Assembly (NCBI GenBank): GCA_020633205.1 | Contig: JACKEB010000017.1 | Location: forward strand, 62,001 to 126,000 | Source of the DNA: Polyangiaceae bacterium | Lineage (GTDB): Bacteria; Myxococcota_A; Polyangia; Polyangiales; Polyangiaceae | Reading direction: 5' to 3' | Length of the DNA stretch: 64,000 nt | Part shown: positions 58,767 to 64,000 of the stretch, in pieces | Position numbering within the stretch: the stretch's first letter is position 1 | Layout of the letters: each line of letters starts with the position of its first letter | Notes under the pieces: model-generated | Databases searched by the model: none | What the model was told of the DNA's origin: nothing | The model's input: only the letters and a program-made list of their open reading frames with translations | Position numbers and translations under genes: made by a program

Positions 58767-60239
58767 ATGCAGGGAGACACTGGAGGGTCGAACGGCAAGG
58801 CGTCGCGCTGGCTACGCATCGCAGCACGCTGCTTGCTCTTGGCGGCGCCGCTCACGGCGATGACCACTGGCTGCGTCGACGATTCCGCAGGGAAAAAAGT
58901 AGACAAGGCAGCGCTCGCCAAGTACGTGCTCGCAAGCGCACCTGCCGATGTGGGCACCGCCTTGAACGCGGACTTCGACGGGAAAATCACCTTACTCGGC
59001 GCGAAAGTGGAGCCCGCTGGCGTCGCGCGCCCCGGCGCCAAGCTGAAGGTGACGATGTACTGGCAGGTCAAGCAGCCGCTCGGTGAAGATGGCTGGAACC
59101 TATTCACTCATGTGCTCGACGGCTCCGGGGAACGCATCCTCAACGTCGACAACGTGGGTCCACTACGTCAGCTGGACGGCAACCACCAGGTGATGTGGCC
59201 GAGCGCCTGGGAGGCCGGCAAGGTCTACGTGGACGAGCAAGAGTTCACCGTCCCGACCAGCGTCAAGACCACGAAGATTCAGATCACCACAGGGATCTGG
59301 AAGGACACGTCGCGAGTACCGATCAAGAGCGGCCCGAAAGATGCGCACAACCGCGCTCTCGTCGCCACGCTGAACACCGGCGTGACTCCAGGTGCGGCAC
59401 CGCGCTCCGGGCTACCCACGCTGCGAGTCACGGACTTGCTCGAAGGCCAAAGCATCAAGGTCGATGGCAAGCTCGACGAACCGGCCTGGAAGAGCGCCGC
59501 GAGCACGGGGCCGTTCATCGATGTGCGTAGCGGCAAGCCGAACACCCGCTTCCCGGTGAACGGCAGCGTGAAGCTCCTGTGGGATCAGGAGAACATGTAC
59601 TTGGGCTTCGAGATCCAAGACAAGAAGCTCACCGGCGGCTTCGATCCCAAGCAGGTGGACCCTCACCTGTGGACGAAAGACACCGTCGAGATCATGACCG
59701 ACCCCGACGGCGATGGGGACAACAAGGACTACTACGAGATCCAGATCAATCCCCAGAACCTCGTCTTCGACTCGCAGTTCGACGGCTACAACACGCCCAA
59801 GGTCGAACCCAACGGACCGTTCGGGCACCAAGACTGGTCAGCAAAACTGACTAGCGCGGTCACCCTCAACGGCACCATGGACAAGGATGACGACGAGGAT
59901 CAAGGCTACGTCGTCGAGGTCGCGATCCCTTGGAAGTCGTTCAACAAGGCCAAGCAGCTTCCGCCGAAGCCCGGGGACGCGTGGCGCATGAACTTCTACG
60001 CGATGGAGAACAACGGCGGGGTTTCTTGGAGCCCGATCCTCGGCCAAGGCAATTTCCACAAGGCAGCGCGCTTCGGTCGCGTGATCTGGGCATCGTCTCG
60101 TCCTCCCGCAGCGCCCAGCACCAGCGCAGCGCCAGGCACCAGCGCAGCGCCAGGCACCAGCGCAGCGCCCAGCACCAGCGCAGCGCCCAGCACCAGCGCA
60201 GCGCCCAAGCTCAAGGTCGTAAACCCCGGCAAACCCTGA
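58767..60239 (+). CDS. CBM9-domain lipoprotein with Ala/Pro/Ser-rich tail
   Basis: The 490-residue product has lipobox TTGC (Cys ~32). Residues ~60-195 repeat the domain of the preceding gene. Residues ~230-455 are a CBM9-like module: IKVDGKLDEPAWKSAAS, VKLLWDQENMYLGFEIQD, DTVEIMTDPDGDGDNKDYY, and VEVAIPWKSF. CBM9 domains bind sugar ends in xylanases and also occur in heme-binding relatives. The tail consists of APSTSA-type repeats encoded by 18-bp units. ATG 58767 fits the signal peptide. Confidence 0.85.
   Translation: MQGDTGGSNGKASRWLRIAARCLLLAAPLTAMTTGCVDDSAGKKVDKAALAKYVLASAPADVGTALNADFDGKITLLGAKVEPAGVARPGAKLKVTMYWQVKQPLGEDGWNLFTHVLDGSGERILNVDNVGPLRQLDGNHQVMWPSAWEAGKVYVDEQEFTVPTSVKTTKIQITTGIWKDTSRVPIKSGPKDAHNRALVATLNTGVTPGAAPRSGLPTLRVTDLLEGQSIKVDGKLDEPAWKSAASTGPFIDVRSGKPNTRFPVNGSVKLLWDQENMYLGFEIQDKKLTGGFDPKQVDPHLWTKDTVEIMTDPDGDGDNKDYYEIQINPQNLVFDSQFDGYNTPKVEPNGPFGHQDWSAKLTSAVTLNGTMDKDDDEDQGYVVEVAIPWKSFNKAKQLPPKPGDAWRMNFYAMENNGGVSWSPILGQGNFHKAARFGRVIWASSRPPAAPSTSAAPGTSAAPGTSAAPSTSAAPSTSAAPKLKVVNPGKP
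60111..60200 (+). repeat. Five tandem 18-bp units
   Basis: GCGCCCAGCACCAGCGCA and the close variant GCGCCAGGCACCAGCGCA occur five times (60111-60200), coding for the APSTSA/APGTSA repeats in the lipoprotein tail. Confidence 0.92.
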
Positions 60240-60266
60240 AGTTCGCCGCTCTGTCGCTGGGTCGGT

Positions 60267-60272
60267 TATGCT
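60267..60272 (+). promoter_or_regulatory. Candidate -10 box TATGCT
   Basis: TATGCT is followed by exactly 6 nt and ATG 60279. Confidence 0.55.
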
Positions 60273-60278
60273 GAAGGG

Positions 60279-61013
60279 ATGATCCGGCGATCGCCCAGAG
60301 CTTCTTGGGTTGTGCTCCCCACCCTGTTCGCTGCGCTGACGACGGCAGGCGCCGGGTTGGGGCAAACGCTGCCTCCCGGGCCCGAGGAAGAGAAGCCAGT
60401 AGTCGGTCCGCCATCAACGGAGCCCGAGCCCGAGCCCGCGCCGGAACCAGAAGCCAAAGCCTCCACGTCCAAGGTGGCGGCCTACTCGCTGTGGCTCGTC
60501 GGCGCACACGTTGGCTACGCCTTTTGGAGCGACAAGGGCCTTCCAGAGAACTCAACGAGCATCGGGCTACGCGTCGGCTACCATTACGCACCTACGAGTG
60601 AGTTGGAGGTGCGGGGGCGCTACGTGAAGTCGGGGACGACCGGCATCAGCGCTTCGAGCGGGTGGGCCATTTCCGCAGCCAATATTTGGTTCGTGAATCT
60701 GGCGCCCGCCTGGGAGCTCGGGATCAGCCTGGGAGCTGGCTATGAGAGCCATCGCACGAAACTGCGCACGACGCGGGCCTTTCTGCACGGCCGCGTCGCG
60801 CCGCTCGTGCGCTGGAACCTGTCGCCTTCGTTCGCCTTGGACATCGGACCCGAGGCGGGCGTTGGTGTGATGAGCTCCGAGGGCACAGCGGGCGCCGATC
60901 AAACGAACGACTTCGTGTTCCGCTACGGTGGCTTCGTAAACTTCAGCTGGCGTTGGGGAAGCGGCGGCTCGAGCAGTGAAGAATCGAAATCGAGCAGCGA
61001 CGACAGCTGGTAA
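60279..61013 (+). CDS. Outer-membrane beta-barrel candidate
   Basis: The 244-residue protein has a signal peptide (cleavage near GLGQT), a Pro/Glu-rich linker, and about eight amphipathic strands: YSLWLVGAHVGYAFW, TSIGLRVGYHYAPT, LEVRGRYVKS, WELGISLGAGYES, and ending FRYGGFVNFSWRW. The short tail is Ser-rich. The strand pattern suggests an outer-membrane barrel; family not fixed. Confidence 0.82.
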   Translation: MIRRSPRASWVVLPTLFAALTTAGAGLGQTLPPGPEEEKPVVGPPSTEPEPEPAPEPEAKASTSKVAAYSLWLVGAHVGYAFWSDKGLPENSTSIGLRVGYHYAPTSELEVRGRYVKSGTTGISASSGWAISAANIWFVNLAPAWELGISLGAGYESHRTKLRTTRAFLHGRVAPLVRWNLSPSFALDIGPEAGVGVMSSEGTAGADQTNDFVFRYGGFVNFSWRWGSGGSSSEESKSSSDDSW

Positions 61014-61042
61014 CGCCGCTCGCTGACCGGCATTTCCGTCGG

Positions 61043-61048
61043 CATAAT
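61043..61048 (+). promoter_or_regulatory. Candidate -10 box CATAAT
   Basis: CATAAT is followed by exactly 6 nt and ATG 61055, supporting this start over ATG 61103. Confidence 0.45.
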
Positions 61049-61054
61049 AGCGGG

Positions 61055-62386
61055 ATGGCTTGGAAGCAGAGGTGGTCCAGCACCGCGCGGATGGTGACGC
61101 CGATGAACTGGAAGGCGAGCGCGGTCGTGGCTCCCTTCGCGTTGCTCCTCTTGTGGGCTCCGGCGTGTTCAAGCTCCGGCGGAGGCGGGAGCGAAGGCAG
61201 TAGCGGAGACGGCGCAAACGGCGGCTCGTCCGCTTCCGGTGGCAATGGAGCTGCAGCGGGCACCGCTACCGGTGGGTCAGCCAACGGCGGCTCAACCAAC
61301 GGCGGTAGCAGCGGCTCCGGCGCAGGCGGCACCAGCAACGGCGGCAGCGGAAGCGGGGGCGTACAGAACGGTGGCACGGGCGGTTCCGGGGGGAACTGTC
61401 CAGTCGGTACGTTCTGCAACCCGATTCAGATTCAGAGCTTCCCTTACTCGGACCAACGAGACACGACCAACGCGCCGAGCGACGAAGTGGATACTTACAG
61501 CTGTGCGCCGAGCACTACCGAGTCGGGCCCTGAGGTAGTCTACTTGGTCGATGTCCCCGAAGCTGGACGTCTGAGCGTGGGCGTTACCGACGGAGACGGC
61601 GTCGATGTCGATGTGCACCTGCTCGACTCCGCGAGCGGCAGCGGCTGTCTGGAGCGCGATGACGCGAGCTTCAACTACGACATCGGTGCTGGAAGTTACT
61701 ATGTGGTGGTCGACACCTGGGCCGACTCCAGCGGAACTGAATTTCCGGGCGGCTATACTTTGGACGTCACATTCAGCCCGGCAGCCGCTGGTGACTGTGC
61801 CACCTATCCGCTGGACCTGAAGATGTTCTGGACCAGCTGTGACGTCTCCCTTGATTGCTTCGAGGCCACGGATCCAAACGACGGCAAGACCTACCGCTAC
61901 CTACGCACGCCGGCGACGGGCCCCGTGGTGAAGGAGGCGCACCTCGTGACGGTCAACGACGACTTCGGCGGCGGCTGGCCGACGAGCTTCACCGACCAAA
62001 TCACGCGCCACTACAACTTGAGCCAAACCGCGACCGGCTACAGCATGAGCCGCAGCGAGCCGTGGGCTCCCGCTGGGGAAGGCGGCTCCCAATACGGGCA
62101 AGGCTCCACCGGCGTTCCGCTCCCTGTAGTCGCGGAGGCCTGGTACGTGAACATGTACTGGCGCAACAAGCCGGCGGCGGGCACGCGCATGATCATCAAG
62201 AACCCAGCGAACGGGCGCGCCGTGGTCGCGGCTGCCGGGTACGAAACCGGCCCCGGCTCGAACACCGCGATCGGCGGCGTCACCGAAGAGATCCACGACT
62301 ACCTAGGCACCGGGCACCGCGACGATCTTCAACTCGGCTTCGCCGTCAACGACGCGCTGCCCTACGGGCCGATCCAATGCAACTGA
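61055..62386 (+). CDS. Gly/Ser-rich lipoprotein with PPC-like domain
   Basis: The product has 443 residues from ATG 61055 (ATG 61103 gives a shorter signal). Lipobox APAC lies at ~38, followed by a Gly/Ser/Asn-rich spacer to ~115. Residues ~150-250 look like a bacterial pre-peptidase C-terminal domain (VVYLVDVPEAGRLSVGVTD, DVDVHLLDS, SYYVVVDTW, YTLDVTFSP). The C-terminal ~170 residues (HLVTVNDDFGGGWP, MYWRNKPAAGTRMIIKNPAN) may form an enzymatic or binding domain I cannot name. It is a surface protein. Confidence 0.85.
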   Translation: MAWKQRWSSTARMVTPMNWKASAVVAPFALLLLWAPACSSSGGGGSEGSSGDGANGGSSASGGNGAAAGTATGGSANGGSTNGGSSGSGAGGTSNGGSGSGGVQNGGTGGSGGNCPVGTFCNPIQIQSFPYSDQRDTTNAPSDEVDTYSCAPSTTESGPEVVYLVDVPEAGRLSVGVTDGDGVDVDVHLLDSASGSGCLERDDASFNYDIGAGSYYVVVDTWADSSGTEFPGGYTLDVTFSPAAAGDCATYPLDLKMFWTSCDVSLDCFEATDPNDGKTYRYLRTPATGPVVKEAHLVTVNDDFGGGWPTSFTDQITRHYNLSQTATGYSMSRSEPWAPAGEGGSQYGQGSTGVPLPVVAEAWYVNMYWRNKPAAGTRMIIKNPANGRAVVAAAGYETGPGSNTAIGGVTEEIHDYLGTGHRDDLQLGFAVNDALPYGPIQCN

Positions 62387-62448
62387 CCGCGTGAGCTGCT
62401 CGGCACGTTGCACACTAGAGCTGGCTCGACACAGTAGTCAGCGCCCCG

Positions 62449-62838
62449 TCAACGCAGATCTCGAAGGCGGTACTGGCGGACCAGCGCGCCCTGGCGATCG
62501 GCACAGGCAGCCGTTTTTTCCTCGGCCGCTTTGAGCGCTTCCTCTGCCTTCTTCAACTCGGAGGCTGACATGAACGGATCATCCATGGCCTTCGCCTTGG
62601 CAATGCCCTCGAGGCCTTTGACGTGTTCGCCGTATGCGTCGGCGCACTGATCACGAAAACCGCACGTATCCGCGTGGTTACAGCCGAGGGCTCGCAGTGC
62701 CTTCAGCTTGCTGGCTTTGTCGGCGTTCGGGGCTTCGCGCAGCTCGTCCACGGCCCGACTGAGACTTGCGGCTTCATCCCGGATCGCAGTCTTGTCGTCG
62801 CACGCGGTGGCACCGCTCACCCCCAAGAAAAAAAGCAA
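62449..62838 (-). CDS. Small helical lipoprotein-like protein
   Basis: The 129-residue product has the short hydrophobic start LLFFLGVSGATAC, which resembles a lipoprotein signal with ATAC, followed by an Ala/Lys/Glu-rich helical region (DEAASLSRAVDELRE, KAEEALKAAEEKTA) with four Cys. The best start is TTG 62838, but this codon lies in the T-rich end of the terminator of the preceding gene, which is odd. The product could be part of the same transcript by read-through. Function unknown. Confidence 0.55.
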   Translation of the reverse strand: MLFFLGVSGATACDDKTAIRDEAASLSRAVDELREAPNADKASKLKALRALGCNHADTCGFRDQCADAYGEHVKGLEGIAKAKAMDDPFMSASELKKAEEALKAAEEKTAACADRQGALVRQYRLRDLR

Positions 62839-62867
62839 AACGCTGCCATTCCAACGGAACGGCAGCG
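62827..62867 (-). terminator. Terminator hairpin after the zinc-ribbon membrane protein gene
   Basis: Arms CGCTGCC-A-TTCC and GGAA-C-GGCAGCG (62841-62867, one mismatch, loop AAC) are followed on the minus strand by a T-rich run (62827-62840). It lies just after the gene ending at 62893. Its T run contains the TTG start of 62449-62838. Confidence 0.72.
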
Positions 62868-62892
62868 CTCGCGTCGCTGAGGTCGAAATCGC

Positions 62893-63429
62893 TTACTCCG
62901 CCACTTTAGGTGGCGGCCCCATCTGGATGCGCTCACCGATGTACGCCCCAATCAACGTGAAGAGCACACCCACGGCGCTCATCAACGCGTACATGAAGGC
63001 CGGCATCGTCTTCACGGTTTGACTGCCGAACAGGAGAAACGCCGTGGGCATCGCGATCAAGAACGACGCCACGACTGGTTCGATGAAGGTCTTGCCGGGA
63101 GAGATCAGCCCCACCAGCATGCCACCGACGAACCACACGGGAATGGCCACCACCATGCCAGCGGAGCCCTCGAAATCGAGCATCGGCACCACGATGGGCA
63201 AACCAACGACGAGCGCGGCGGTGAGCACCCCCATGATCACCATGGAGACGCCAAACCACATCAGGCTGAAGCCTTCTTGTTGGTAGCGCCGCTCCAGCTC
63301 TTCCTGACGGGAGAGCGTGCGCTTGATGTCATCGATCTTCGCGCCACAGGAAACGCAGCGGTTGTTGGGCAGCGGCGTGGCGTTCTTGAAGCCACAGGAC
63401 GGGCAGATGATGTGCTTCGGCTGAGCCAT
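62893..63429 (-). CDS. Zinc-ribbon membrane protein
   Basis: The 178-residue protein starts with a zinc ribbon (ICPSCGFKNATPLPNNRCVS then SCGAK), then a helical linker (RTLSRQEELERRYQQEG) and four membrane helices (LMWFGVSMVIMGVLTAALVV, AIPVWFVGGMLVGLI, VVASFLIAMPTAFLLF, and FMYALMSAVGVLFTLIGAYI). It has a very strong Shine-Dalgarno (GAGGAGGG). Function unknown. Confidence 0.85.
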   Translation of the reverse strand: MAQPKHIICPSCGFKNATPLPNNRCVSCGAKIDDIKRTLSRQEELERRYQQEGFSLMWFGVSMVIMGVLTAALVVGLPIVVPMLDFEGSAGMVVAIPVWFVGGMLVGLISPGKTFIEPVVASFLIAMPTAFLLFGSQTVKTMPAFMYALMSAVGVLFTLIGAYIGERIQMGPPPKVAE

Positions 63430-63670
63430 GTCCCTCCTCGACGGGTCGGATTGAGAGCCTATCCTAGAGCACTCCGCAATCCAATCTCGTGACCCGGAAA
63501 GCTCTGAAGTTACGGCGAATCCGAGCCCATACGTAAGTGCGGAACTCTGACCCCGAGCGGGTGTCCGAGCCCGCCACAGCGCAGGAAGCCGTCAGGTCAG
63601 GGCGCCGTTCAGGTGCTGTCGATGTCGCTGGCTACGCGCGTCTTCAACCCTCCCACAGCCAAAAAAAGTC

Positions 63671-63676
63671 TAGACT
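63671..63676 (+). promoter_or_regulatory. Candidate -10 box TAGACT
   Basis: TAGACT ends 12 nt before GTG 63689; an A run (63660-63667) lies just upstream. Confidence 0.4.
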
Positions 63677-63688
63677 GGTCGAGCAAAC

Positions 63689-64000
63689 GTGAGCGCAGAG
63701 GAAACCGTCAGCCCAGGGCTCGAGCTCGGACTCTCGCGAGATCCGGACCTCGAGGCGTTGCCCGAGCCGCGCCGTCCAGGTCGACGGCTGACGTTGGTCA
63801 CCATGAGCGTGACGTTGGTGCTCTCGTTGGTGATGGCCTACGCGCTGCGAGGACAAGCGTCCTACGCCTTGGCGAGCGGCAGCCCTCAAGACGTCGGCTA
63901 CCTCACGGACGTTCAGCTCGGACCAGCGCTCGAAAATCACTACGTCCGGGGAGAGGCGCTGCTCGCCAGCGACAGCGCCGTACGTTACTCCCGACCCCTC
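63689..64000 (+). CDS. Membrane-anchored protein, cut by the right edge
   Basis: An open frame of 104 codons from GTG 63689 to the edge contains no stop. It has an acidic start, then a basic PRRPGRRL stretch, a membrane helix (TLVTMSVTLVLSLVMAYAL, ~37-56), and an extracytoplasmic region (ASYALASGSPQDVGYL, ENHYVRGEALLASD). The rest is missing. No family recognised. Confidence 0.7.
   Translation, partial: MSAEETVSPGLELGLSRDPDLEALPEPRRPGRRLTLVTMSVTLVLSLVMAYALRGQASYALASGSPQDVGYLTDVQLGPALENHYVRGEALLASDSAVRYSRPL

Noticed and set aside
1..64000. tRNA, rRNA, SRP RNA, CRISPR arrays, insertion sequences
   Set aside because: I looked through the gaps for tRNA arms, repeat-spacer patterns and transposase motifs and saw none that I could support.

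Overview
The window looks like chromosomal DNA from a GC-rich myxobacterium (Myxococcota, probably class Polyangia). Evidence for this: many lipoproteins with Gly/Ser-rich spacers, two small proteins with MYXO-CTERM-like tails, PEGA/TPR envelope proteins, an RpoH-type sigma factor with an acidic extension, and many GTG/TTG starts. No rRNA, tRNA, CRISPR array or insertion sequence was seen. Products were identified from motifs read by eye; no database search was run.

Layout. 1-11.8 kb: envelope and housekeeping genes (a partial secreted protein, an L,D-transpeptidase-like lipoprotein that has lost its catalytic Cys, metF, mpl, a Cys-rich lipoprotein, a CPBP protease, a CBS protein, and an operon of two alpha/beta hydrolases, an ACSF3-like acyl-CoA synthetase and a small membrane protein). 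11.8-28.3 kb: the most unusual part, six radical SAM genes carrying seven radical SAM domains, plus a DUF483-like protein, a flavin-halogenase-like enzyme and two very small ORFs. 28.4-39.3 kb: cell-wall and surface genes (3D-domain lipoprotein coupled to a truncated haemoglobin, M15 peptidase, PI-PLC-like lipoprotein, inositol monophosphatase, GT39-like transferase, two MYXO-CTERM mini-proteins, beta-lactamase-family lipoprotein, DMT permease). 39.3-45.6 kb: a minus-strand Kdo operon (kdsA, kdsB, a molybdopterin oxidoreductase, a Kdo-transferase-like protein) and a divergent glycosyltransferase followed by three membrane or secreted proteins to 47.4 kb. 47.5-54.2 kb: alpha-glucan phosphorylase, PEGA/TPR protein, Gly-rich lipoprotein, large TPR protein. 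54.3-58.1 kb: rpoH-like sigma factor, rsmI, ffh. 58.1-64 kb: two paralogous lipoproteins (one with a CBM9 domain), an outer-membrane beta-barrel candidate, a PPC-domain lipoprotein, small membrane proteins, and a gene cut by the right edge.

How the genes may work together. The radical SAM region looks like one biosynthetic locus: the enzymes differ, but several share a roughly 70-residue accessory module, which suggests a common substrate or carrier. A 65-codon ORF with its own -10 box overlaps the start of one radical SAM gene and is a candidate precursor peptide. This is an inference from arrangement and motifs.

Regulation. Many isolated genes have a TAnnnT hexamer ending exactly 6 nt before the start codon (nine clear cases counting one CATAAT, others at 4-12 nt). 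This is the geometry expected for leaderless mRNAs. Genes inside operons instead use ATGA/GTGA/TTGA overlaps or Shine-Dalgarno sequences.
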